From NCBI GenBank assembly GCA_964409235.1, contig CAYPCN010000003.1, positions 27,168 through 91,167 on the forward strand: a DNA stretch of 64,000 nt, read 5' to 3'. This document shows, in pieces, positions 26,707 through 34,726 of the stretch. Position numbers and translations under genes: made by a program. The DNA comes from CAINFV01 sp964409235 (GTDB taxonomy: Bacteria; Chlamydiota; Chlamydiia; Chlamydiales; FEN-1388). The notes below the pieces were generated by a model that was given only the letters and a program-made list of their open reading frames with translations, was not told the origin of the DNA and did no database searches. Position 1 is the stretch's first letter. Each line of letters starts with the position of its first letter.

Positions 26707-26985
26707 ATGGTGCACACACAAATTGTTCAGATGGCCTACCAAGGGCTACTGCTCATATTAATTCTCTCTGCTCCCCCGGTCCTCATCAGCATGTTTTTGG
26801 GTACAGTGGTTGCCATTTTTCAAGCGGCAACGCAAATTCAAGAGCAAACGCTTTCCTTTGTCGTCAAACTCGTCTCAGTCACTTTATCGCTCATGCTGAT
26901 GGGAACGTGGCTTGGCGCGCAGATCATGCAGTTTGCGAGTAATATCTTCACGAACTTCGCGGCCTGGTCTGTGGCGTCAGGGTGA
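26707..26985 (+). CDS. sctS: Type III secretion export-gate protein SctS (CdsS)
   Basis: FliQ/YscS-family gate subunit of 92 residues with two membrane helices (GLLLILILSAPPVLISMFLG and VVKLVSVTLSLMLMGTWLGA) and the intervening TQIQEQTL loop typical of the family. It lies 18 bases after sctR with AAGAGGAG upstream. The next gene expected in chlamydiae is sctT, but here the opposing phosphoesterase begins and overlaps the last 9 bases. Confidence 0.95.
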   Translation: MVHTQIVQMAYQGLLLILILSAPPVLISMFLGTVVAIFQAATQIQEQTLSFVVKLVSVTLSLMLMGTWLGAQIMQFASNIFTNFAAWSVASG

Positions 26986-27756
26986 CAGGCCAATGACGGC
27001 TCCATTCTGGGCGACGCAAAGCGGCGAAAACCGCAGATAATCGCACGAGCATAGGACGTAGCGGACACCACGTGCAGTACCAAAGAGCGGTGGCAACCCC
27101 TCTTTCAATGCGTGAAGATGGCCAAAAACGGCTAGCGACACACCATACTTCTCAAGAAGTGCGGACACGGCAGAGGGCTGGAGATCATGGCCTATCGGTG
27201 GGTAATGGGTCATGGCAATCTTCAGGCTCGCCTCTCTAGGGAGCTGCTGCAGGCTTGCCTCAAGGCGCCCAAGCTCGCGGCGGAAGATTTCTTCGCCTTT
27301 TTCTGGCTCTTTTGCCCGCGCCGTGCTGGCCGTCGGCTTGATGTCAATAAGGGTCTCAAAGGAAAACTCTGGGCTTTCCCACAGCCGTGTTCCGGCGATG
27401 GCAATGCCGTCGCAGACGGCCGCATCATTTTGAATGACACGGATGCTAGGGGGAAGCGCTTTTCTGACTTTGTTCAATGAACTCCACCAGTAGTCATGGT
27501 TGCCTTTAACCAAGACCTTTGTTCCTGGGCGCTCGTCAATCCACTGCAAGTCGGGCATTGCTTCTTCCAGGCGCATGGCCCACGAGATATCTCCAGGAAT
27601 GAGTACAAGATCGTCCGGTGCGACATGGCGGTCCCACGCTGCTTTGATAGTCATAGCATGACCGCGCCACGATGGGCCAAACAGATCCATTTCTTTGTTT
27701 GGCACCCCAAAAGAGAGGTGGAGGTCTCCTATGGCCCAGATGCGAGTGTTTGGCAT
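26977..27756 (-). CDS. Calcineurin-like metallophosphoesterase
   Basis: Dinuclear-metal phosphoesterase with the complete motif set: GDLH near residue 9, PGDISW, KGNHDYWW, MTHYPP and FGHLH. The frame is open much further upstream inside glgC, but ATG 27756 gives a protein starting MPNTRIWAIGDLHLSFG, 4 bases after the glgC stop. At 259 residues it matches the uncharacterised phosphoesterase that follows glgC in C. trachomatis (CT488). The substrate is unknown. Its 3' end overlaps sctS by 9 bases on the opposite strand. Confidence 0.9.
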   Translation of the reverse strand: MPNTRIWAIGDLHLSFGVPNKEMDLFGPSWRGHAMTIKAAWDRHVAPDDLVLIPGDISWAMRLEEAMPDLQWIDERPGTKVLVKGNHDYWWSSLNKVRKALPPSIRVIQNDAAVCDGIAIAGTRLWESPEFSFETLIDIKPTASTARAKEPEKGEEIFRRELGRLEASLQQLPREASLKIAMTHYPPIGHDLQPSAVSALLEKYGVSLAVFGHLHALKEGLPPLFGTARGVRYVLCSCDYLRFSPLCVAQNGAVIGLSP

Positions 27757-27760
27757 GCGA

Positions 27761-29185
27761 TTACAACACGAAATCGTCGGGGATGACAGCTCCCTTCGAT
27801 ACCACGATGATGCCATCGCGGACGAAGATGGGATCAGCATCATAATGGACGTGATTGGCCTTGTTGACAAGTTGAACGCGATTTCCAATGCAGACGTCTT
27901 TGTCGATGATGGCTTTTTTGATGAGGCAATCTTCACCTATACATGGAGATGAGAGGCGAGGTGTTGTGGACGTGATGGTCTCAGGGAAGAAAAACGAGTC
28001 ATTCCCCATAAGGTACGAATCGCGGATGATCGTCCCCTTTTTGATGATCGTCCTCTGGCCAATGATGCTGTTGGAGATCTCATCTGCTTCGATAATCGAT
28101 CCTTCGCACACCGTTGAGGAGCGGATGTGGCAGTTGCCGAACAGAGGGCCTGGGAGGTGAGAGGGCGTGGTAAAAAGGGGGCATCGCTCGTCATGACAGG
28201 AAAAAGGAGGTGTAGGTTGGTTGAGGGCGAGGTTAGCATTGTAGAACGATTCGACGGTGCCGATATCCTCCCAGTACCCTTCGTGAATGAAGGCGGCGAT
28301 ACGTCCTTTTTGCACCTGGGAAGGGATGAGATGCTTGCCGAAGTCATCGCGGCCGTCGCTGAAGAGCAAGTCAAAGAGAGCTTGGCGGCGGAAGAGGTAG
28401 ATGCCCATAGACCCTAGAAACTCTTTGTCGCCATGGGCATTCAACCCCATTTTTTTGAGAATAGACTTTGGTGTTTTCATCCGCTCAAGGAGAGGATCGG
28501 TATTGGGTTTTTCGTAGAAGTCAATGATGTGATGGTCTTCGTTGACCTTCATGATCCCCATCCGTGAGGCATCTTTCTTCCCGACGGCAAGGGTGGCAAC
28601 CCAGACGTCCACATCCTTTTGTTCTGTGCATTGCATCATCTTCTCAAAGTCCATGTGGTAGAGCTGATCGCCTGAGAGGATGAGGAAGAACTCCGCCGTT
28701 GTCTCGAGAAGGTATTCGGCATTCTGTCGTACGGCATCCGCTGTCCCCTGAAACCACTCGCTCTTTCCAGGTCGTTGCTCGGCGGAGAGAACTTCGATAC
28801 AGCCAGGGGAGAGGGCATCATGGCGGTAGGTGCGGAAGATGTGGCGATGCAGGGACCGCGCCAGGAACTGCGTAAGCACGAAGACTTTTTTTATTCCGGC
28901 ATTGAGAGAGTTTGAAAGCGGGACATCGATCAGTCGGTACTTGCCACCAAAGACCAGTGCTGGCTTGCAGCGGCTATTTGTAAGAGGAAATAGGCGCGTG
29001 CCCTGTCCTCCTCCGAGGATGATCCCGGCGACCGAAGACATATCAGTGACCTTTGAAGGACGCCCCCTGGCCATCTGTCGAAGTTGAGTGAGGCGCTGAA
29101 ATTGCTCTTTCGTTGCACTTGGCATGGTTACCAGCTCGTAGTTTTGTACATCTTCACAACCCCGTCTTGCTGGAATCGTGAACAT
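27761..29185 (-). CDS. glgC: Glucose-1-phosphate adenylyltransferase
   Basis: Makes ADP-glucose for glycogen synthesis. The nucleotidyltransferase domain begins IILGGGQGTRLFPLT near residue 55 after an unusually long N terminus. Further family motifs are KPALVFGGKYRLIDVPLSN, WFQGTADAVRQN, LSGDQLY(H/R)MD and EYWEDIGTVESFY-like EGYWEDIGT. The C-terminal left-handed beta-helix has hexapeptide repeats (IIGQRTIIKKGTII). Chlamydiae typically keep the glycogen pathway, and the glgC/phosphoesterase pair is syntenic with CT489-CT488. ATG 29185 is the first Met. Confidence 0.95.
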   Translation of the reverse strand: MFTIPARRGCEDVQNYELVTMPSATKEQFQRLTQLRQMARGRPSKVTDMSSVAGIILGGGQGTRLFPLTNSRCKPALVFGGKYRLIDVPLSNSLNAGIKKVFVLTQFLARSLHRHIFRTYRHDALSPGCIEVLSAEQRPGKSEWFQGTADAVRQNAEYLLETTAEFFLILSGDQLYHMDFEKMMQCTEQKDVDVWVATLAVGKKDASRMGIMKVNEDHHIIDFYEKPNTDPLLERMKTPKSILKKMGLNAHGDKEFLGSMGIYLFRRQALFDLLFSDGRDDFGKHLIPSQVQKGRIAAFIHEGYWEDIGTVESFYNANLALNQPTPPFSCHDERCPLFTTPSHLPGPLFGNCHIRSSTVCEGSIIEADEISNSIIGQRTIIKKGTIIRDSYLMGNDSFFFPETITSTTPRLSSPCIGEDCLIKKAIIDKDVCIGNRVQLVNKANHVHYDADPIFVRDGIIVVSKGAVIPDDFVL

Positions 29186-29301
29186 CCTTTTTCAAAAAAA
29201 TGCACCACTAATTTGACCATGAGTCATTCATCGCTCGGATGAAAAATTGCCTTCGTCATACCCAACTTGTTACTTTTTTTGTACACCAATTTTGGAGAGT
29301 C

Positions 29302-29453
29302 GTTTGCGATATGCCTTGTGGAGGATAGAGGAGGCGAATCTACCCCCAAGCCTCTTCATCCATATGTCAGGGCATATAGGCTTCGTCGGTTTTGAAGTAG
29401 CTCGATCCAAAACGCTCCCGCTTCTCCTCTAAAAATCCACGCCGTACATGGGG
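29302..29453. repeat. Intergenic palindromic element, copy 3
   Basis: About 150 bases between divergent glgC and the unknown gene at 29584, in the same orientation as copy 1. Shared blocks are TTTGCGATATGCC, GGAGGATAGAGGAGGCGAAT, CTACCCCCAAGCCTC, a decayed central palindrome CCATATGTC...GCATATAGG (29361-29380), CTTCGTCGGTTTTGA and TCCTCTAAAAATCCAC. The rest of this 400-base intergenic space (29186-29301 and 29454-29583) shows nothing I can identify. Confidence 0.8.
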
Positions 29454-29583
29454 GCGCCAACAGAATGCAGCATCGAGATGGAGAGACGGGCACGTCGCGC
29501 TGCTTCGTTCGCCTGTACAACCTGGGTTGACAAGAGATTTTTTTTCGTGTTCCATAAAGAGGTATGTGTTTCTGGAGGTCTTC

Positions 29584-30711
29584 ATGAGAACCGTGACTCC
29601 TGCCGTCTCTTCGTTCGAAGAAGCGCGAGAGAAGGTGCGCGATATGCTTTCGATCATCATGGACGTGGTTGGACGTTTGTCGCCGTATGAAAGGGTCGCG
29701 ATCGAAGGAAACCTTCTCACAGCGGCTCAGGAGATCGACGGAGCGCAGACCTCTCAAGAGCTCCAGGTGGTCGTATGCAATGTCATTCATCACTGTTCTA
29801 TCGACCTACGTGTCTGCAAGGACCATTCACAGGTTGGACGTGTCTTTGTCAGATGGCTCAGCAATGCTGAGCGACAGCTTGCAAAGTACGAGAATCGATC
29901 AGCGCGCGCTTGGCTGACCTTTCTCCACAAGAGACCTCGTCTATGGAAGGCAAGCCTTCTATCGCTCTTAGGGATGTTCGACATGGCCGTTGGGGTTGGG
30001 GAAGCTATTGAAAGAGCGATTGTTCTCGAGAAGCAACAACACTTTTCTGACAAGGAAATGAGGAGGAGAATCCTATACTTGCTTCGATGTTGGAAACGGG
30101 TCGAAGAGGTGATCGATACCGATAGGATTTCGAAGCTTGGGGCTCTCCTCCGAAGGGTGCGCAAGGAGCGAGAGCTGAGGTATAGTGGTGAAGATACAGG
30201 CGCTGTAGAAAGGGCGTTAGGTCTCGAGGAATTCCTCTTGAAGACGATGATTGAGATGGCGGCTTGGAAGACCCAGGACGGCATGCGGTTGGCTGCGGGG
30301 ATTCGGGAGTTTACCTTGCTCCGGCAGATGATCGAGGAGTATATCGTCATCGTTGGTGCCGAAGCTGCCGAAGCATCGGCGATGAACCTTGTGTTGGAGA
30401 GCGTGCGAGCGGAAGAGCGGTACCTGCTGTTGCGCCGTACGTGGGGAGCGAAGAAGCTGGCACAGGGTTCTGAGGAACTTGTGCAGCGGTCGCGGGAATA
30501 TCATGAGGCGCACTGCGCTGTGATCGATGCGTACATGGAGTTGTCCGACTGCAAGTCGTTGCGAGGCGTGATGCTCTGCTACGAGCTGCCTATCTTCACC
30601 CAACTCTTATACGACCAACGGAAGCGCCTTGACGAAGAGCTCAAGGCGATCAATGGAGTCGTTAGAACGAGTACGATAGGGTCAGAACATACTCAGGGTA
30701 TGTGCGTTTAG
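29584..30711 (+). CDS. Hypothetical helical protein
   Basis: No family recognised. ATG 29584 is chosen over the longer frame because TGGAGG precedes it by 7 bases. The 375-residue product is predicted mostly alpha-helical and highly charged, with many Arg/Glu-rich helices (EKQQHFSDKEMRRRILYLL, LGALLRRVRKERELRYSGE) and no signal peptide or clear membrane span. Its last 50 bases overlap the opposing beta-barrel gene. It opens the accessory surface-protein block, with repeat copy 3 upstream. It could be a cytosolic scaffold or a type III effector; neither is shown. Confidence 0.75.
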   Translation: MRTVTPAVSSFEEAREKVRDMLSIIMDVVGRLSPYERVAIEGNLLTAAQEIDGAQTSQELQVVVCNVIHHCSIDLRVCKDHSQVGRVFVRWLSNAERQLAKYENRSARAWLTFLHKRPRLWKASLLSLLGMFDMAVGVGEAIERAIVLEKQQHFSDKEMRRRILYLLRCWKRVEEVIDTDRISKLGALLRRVRKERELRYSGEDTGAVERALGLEEFLLKTMIEMAAWKTQDGMRLAAGIREFTLLRQMIEEYIVIVGAEAAEASAMNLVLESVRAEERYLLLRRTWGAKKLAQGSEELVQRSREYHEAHCAVIDAYMELSDCKSLRGVMLCYELPIFTQLLYDQRKRLDEELKAINGVVRTSTIGSEHTQGMCV

Positions 30712-31573
30712 CACGATTCGCTGGCTGGCGCCCCTTGTTCCCCATCTGGCGAAACGACACTGTTCCCTTTCTAGCCACAAAGCGAGCGAGGGCGGCGCCG
30801 AGGCCGAGTTCGAATCGATCGGCAAAGGTCCACCTCAGTGCAACGTCGGCGCGTTCTCCATAGCTTTGCCAGACCCTGTTTTTTTGTGTGAAACGAAGAT
30901 GGCGAAGATTCCAGTTCCCCTTCCCCGTATATTTCACTGGGTAGAAGAACATGTATCCGAGCTCCAAGGAGAGACGGGGGTGCACAGGTATGGCAAACCG
31001 TAGGTCGACAAAAGGAGCGGACCAGACGGTTTTGTAGCGGCTGTTGAGGTGATGGATCGGACTGATCTTCCTGAGATGTGAGCTTTTGGGGATGACTTGG
31101 CGACCGTCTCTCATGCGAAGGTGTTGCCAGAAGACTCCATAGCCGAGGCTGGGGGTGAAGGTGAGGCCTGCTCCAGAGAAGTGGCGGCCGATCTTGGCGG
31201 ACGCGTCAACGGTATATCGTCCGGGCACCTTGCCGATTGAACGAGAAAACTCGCCGCGTTTATTATTTTTGAAGTAATCGGAGTCGCGGAATCTTCCGTG
31301 GCAAATGTCGCCGTACGCGAGGTTGAGAGAGCCGATATAGGTGCCGTTCGAAAGGCTGGCATTGAGCGTTGTCAGGTAGACGTCCATCTTTGTAAATTTC
31401 AACTCTGAGATGATGTTTGGCACATGATGGTAGCCACTGAAGTTAAATTTCAGCCTATCGCGGCGATAGCCCTGTCCTATCTCCACTTTTGATTTCCATT
31501 CACTCGAAGCGCACAAGTGGAACGAGGGGTACGAGGACAACAAGGCCACTACAGCCCACAAGGTCATTTTCAT
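30662..31573 (-). CDS. Outer-membrane beta-barrel protein (Pom-like)
   Basis: A 303-residue protein with a signal peptide (MKMTLWAVVALLSSYPSFHL then CASS) and alternating hydrophobic/polar strands ending in the aromatic-terminated strand EYVLTLSYSF, the usual beta-barrel assembly signal. The opening WKSKVEIGQGYRRDRLKF and the SELKFTKMDVYLTTLNA segment resemble the Protochlamydia outer-membrane (Pom) protein family found in environmental chlamydiae. It would be a surface channel or structural protein. The downstream end overlaps by 50 bases with the opposing gene; since the C-terminal Phe is conserved in barrels, this end is probably correct. Confidence 0.85.
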   Translation of the reverse strand: MKMTLWAVVALLSSYPSFHLCASSEWKSKVEIGQGYRRDRLKFNFSGYHHVPNIISELKFTKMDVYLTTLNASLSNGTYIGSLNLAYGDICHGRFRDSDYFKNNKRGEFSRSIGKVPGRYTVDASAKIGRHFSGAGLTFTPSLGYGVFWQHLRMRDGRQVIPKSSHLRKISPIHHLNSRYKTVWSAPFVDLRFAIPVHPRLSLELGYMFFYPVKYTGKGNWNLRHLRFTQKNRVWQSYGERADVALRWTFADRFELGLGAALARFVARKGTVSFRQMGNKGRQPANRAKRTYPEYVLTLSYSF

Positions 31574-31839
31574 CCTGAGTTACTCCTGGCTCAAGGTGTC
31601 GAACAACATGCTGGCGAGTATAAATAGGGCGACGAATATTTGTCTTTGGGGAACCAAAATTTTTGGAACACTGGATACGGCTCGATCGTGTATTATCGAT
31701 CTCGTTCGCTTTGCTCCAAGGGTACATTTCCACTTTGCCTGTGGGCGCATCGAACTTCTCGATCAATCTGACGACGGTCAGAGTGTACGATGGGTACCAA
31801 CACGGGGTACAAGCTGTTTACGAGACCTGGAGGATAGAG

Positions 31840-34512
31840 ATGGGCCTTTTGGAGAGCATGTTCCCACCCCTGCTTCGATCATATCGCTGCGCGTGGAGCA
31901 CCCCCGTCGAAACGCGCTCATCTGCTCTTCCGAATATGTGCATCGCCCATAACGTACTGACCTGGTGGTTCGTCCGCGGCTTCTTCATGTTGTGTCTCTG
32001 TTGGGCTGGTCAAGGGCATGCCTCATCTATTGAGGTCGCCGACTATTTCTCTTTGCCTGGGGAGCCCGTGCCTGAACTCGCCGAACAGGCGGTGCCCTTT
32101 CGTCCTGAATGGAGCGTGCACGTGGTTGCTCAGTGGGAAGAAGGGCCGGTTCGCGAAGTGCTCATGTGTACGCCGGATCGCCAGTGGCCTATGAAGCGAC
32201 TGTGCTATTATCCGTCGGGCGCCATTGCGGAAGAAACAGATCTCGAGCCCTTCTGTGGCCTTGATGAGGCGTATGGGCGCGAGCATGGGGCGTGTATTGA
32301 ATATTATGAAACCGGGGACATGAAATGCGTATGCCATTATGACCACGGTGTGAAAGACGGAGTGGAGCGCCGCTTTGAGGAAGGAGGAAGGACGATCTAT
32401 GAAGCGCGCTATCGGCAAGGCAAATTGCATGGTGTCGTCCTCGTCTATTGGCCGTCGGGCTCTTTGCGTTCTGAGGAACGATATGAGGATGGTTTGCTTC
32501 ACGGAGTGTGTCGGACGAGGTATGAAGGGGGAGAGCGAGAAAGTGAAGCCACGTATGAGCACGGCTTGCTGACAGGCCGACGATTATGCTGGTGGCAGCA
32601 AGGTGGCGTGAGTGAGATGACCCATTGGCGATGTGGCTTTCTCCATGATGAGTCTCCTGCGCATCCGGCACTGGTTGCCTATCATGAGGATGGCCATGTG
32701 AAGGCGCGGCAATCCTATGTCGGCGGTGCCCCACATGGATGGTATGTTCGTTTTCATTCAAATGGCGTTGAAGAGACGCGCGTTCGGTATCGATTCGGAA
32801 AGAAGGAAGGACCGCAGCCACAATGTTCTGAGGATGGAACACAGATTGGTCATCGTGAATTCCATCATGGTCTTCTCATCAACCGTTCCTTCTCTTTGCA
32901 TCCAAATGGCCAGAGAGCTATTGAAGGGCGCTTTTCAAGCCCTGGATGTGGCACTGTAGAGACCTTCGATATGCTAGGGCGTAGGGTGTGTCGATATATG
33001 TTGGTGCATGGGGAGTGCCATGGCGACTATGAAGAGTGGTTTCCCAATGGCCAAGTCAAGAGACATTGGCACTTTGACAATGGAAGCTTTTGCGGCCCTC
33101 AGCGCGAATATTTTTCATCGGGACAGGATGCCCTTCATGCTTGCTACTGCCAAGGTCGGCGTCATGGCGTACAAGAATCGTGGTATGAGACTGGCCAGAT
33201 GTCGCAACGGGGCGTGTTTACTGAGGGAGTTCGCGACGGCCTGTTTGAAGGCTGGCATCTCAATGGGAAGAAAAAGTACCAAGCGACGTACTGTCAGGGG
33301 CAGCTGAGCGGCAATGAACGCACGTGGTATGAGAACGGCACTCTGAGAAGTGCGAGCACGTGGAATCGTGGCTTGCAGACGGCCAAGGCCTTTGCGTGGG
33401 ATATGGACGGCACATTGTTAGCGCAAGAAGAATGGCATAATGGCGCGCGAGTGGGCACATGGACGGAATGGTCGTCGAAGTCTGTGAAGAGAACTGAATG
33501 CCAGTACGTTGACGATCGCTTAGATGGCCGTGAGGAAGCGTGGTATGACTCTGGGCAGAAAGCCCGTGAAGCGACATGGAAAGCGGGAGTCCTCGATGGA
33601 CTAGCTCGCGAATGGTACGAAGACGGTTCTCTGTCGTTTGAAGGGACATATGAGACAGGGCGGCCCCAGGGGGTTGTCCGGCGATTGTATCCATCCGAAG
33701 ACCATCGCTATCAAGTGGCCTCTGAAGAGCGCTTTGTCAATGGATGCTATGAAGGGGAGCAGCGGGCTTTTTTCCCAAATGGGCAGTTGAAGATGACCGC
33801 TGTGTACCATGAAGGCCAGCTTTCGGGCCCCAAGAAGATGTTTGATTCCGAGGGGAAGACGCGTTTTGTTGCGACCTATACTGCTGGTCGGCTTGATGGC
33901 AAGGTGATTCATTATCGTCCGGATGGGATAGAGGAAGTGCAGTATTTTCGCGATAACCATCCAGAGGGTATCTGGCAGGTGTATTATCCATTGCACTCGA
34001 CATTTGGGAAGGTCAAGGCGTTAGAAGCCTGTTTTGAGGGCGGGCTATTACAGGGAGAGCTCGTTCAATACGATGAGGCGGGCACGAAGATCTTGTCGAT
34101 TCTGTACAACAAGGGCAAGCGATCTGGTGTTGCGACGATGTACAGCCATGATGGACGCGTCGTCATGACGGCTGAGTATTGCGATGGTGTGCAGGAAGGC
34201 CCGATGCGGCAGTATTTTCCAAATGGGGCTTTGGCGCGCGAGTCGATCTATCATGGCAATCTTCAAGAGGGTGAAGAGCTAACCTATTTTCAAGACGGCC
34301 AAGTGGCTGGTAGGGCGTTTTACCATCAAGGTCTTTTCGACGGCTTGGTGCAAAATTGGAATGAAAAGGGAACGTTGCTCTTTGAGGCTGAGTATGCCCA
34401 TGGGCTTCGATGCGGGAAGTTTACTAAGTACTACGATGATGGCTCTCTCCGTCTTGCCCTGACATTTGACAATGACGTGATCGTCAACAAGCAGGTCTTT
34501 CCAAAGAAGTGA
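31840..34512 (+). CDS. Secreted MORN/YwqK-type repeat protein (about 31 repeats)
   Basis: After an N-terminal hydrophobic segment (FVRGFFMLCLCWAG, cut probably near GHASS) almost the whole protein consists of about 31 tandem repeats of 24 residues with the pattern G-x-x-x-x-(Y/W)-x-x-x-G-x(7)-Y-x-x-G-x-x-x, for example GVVLVYWPSGSLRSEERYED. This is the MORN_2/YwqK repeat, expected to fold as an extended beta-hairpin sheet. The start is ATG 31840, which has GGAGG six bases upstream; ATG 31936 would remove about 32 residues before the signal segment but lacks a binding site. The length is 890 residues. Role unknown; such proteins are exported or surface exposed in many bacteria. Confidence 0.85.
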   Translation: MGLLESMFPPLLRSYRCAWSTPVETRSSALPNMCIAHNVLTWWFVRGFFMLCLCWAGQGHASSIEVADYFSLPGEPVPELAEQAVPFRPEWSVHVVAQWEEGPVREVLMCTPDRQWPMKRLCYYPSGAIAEETDLEPFCGLDEAYGREHGACIEYYETGDMKCVCHYDHGVKDGVERRFEEGGRTIYEARYRQGKLHGVVLVYWPSGSLRSEERYEDGLLHGVCRTRYEGGERESEATYEHGLLTGRRLCWWQQGGVSEMTHWRCGFLHDESPAHPALVAYHEDGHVKARQSYVGGAPHGWYVRFHSNGVEETRVRYRFGKKEGPQPQCSEDGTQIGHREFHHGLLINRSFSLHPNGQRAIEGRFSSPGCGTVETFDMLGRRVCRYMLVHGECHGDYEEWFPNGQVKRHWHFDNGSFCGPQREYFSSGQDALHACYCQGRRHGVQESWYETGQMSQRGVFTEGVRDGLFEGWHLNGKKKYQATYCQGQLSGNERTWYENGTLRSASTWNRGLQTAKAFAWDMDGTLLAQEEWHNGARVGTWTEWSSKSVKRTECQYVDDRLDGREEAWYDSGQKAREATWKAGVLDGLAREWYEDGSLSFEGTYETGRPQGVVRRLYPSEDHRYQVASEERFVNGCYEGEQRAFFPNGQLKMTAVYHEGQLSGPKKMFDSEGKTRFVATYTAGRLDGKVIHYRPDGIEEVQYFRDNHPEGIWQVYYPLHSTFGKVKALEACFEGGLLQGELVQYDEAGTKILSILYNKGKRSGVATMYSHDGRVVMTAEYCDGVQEGPMRQYFPNGALARESIYHGNLQEGEELTYFQDGQVAGRAFYHQGLFDGLVQNWNEKGTLLFEAEYAHGLRCGKFTKYYDDGSLRLALTFDNDVIVNKQVFPKK

Positions 34513-34726
34513 TGAGCACGCTCATCGTATTGATGCTTGTTGTGTTAAGGTACGTACAAAGCTCTCTTTCAATTGAAAGTTGTGTGCTCTTGCCCATCTG
34601 ATTTCTTGAAAATATCTATTCGGAATAATAATTATTCTACAAAAAATTCTTGTCCTGTGATAAAGAGACGAATATTGGAGTTATCTCCTTGGGTAATGGC
34701 CTATCCCGAAAGAAGAGGAGTTCTGT

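Noticed and set aside
15871..29453. The repeated palindromes as a CRISPR array
   Set aside because: The copies are kilobases apart, unequal in length and not separated by spacers of constant size.
34511..34526. GATGAG-CACG-CTCATC hairpin at the end of the MORN-repeat gene as a terminator
   Set aside because: The stem overlaps the stop codon and has no T-run.
34606..34634. Possible promoter TTGAAA...TAATTA before the collagen-like gene
   Set aside because: The -10 match is poor at the right spacing, so I cannot support a promoter call.
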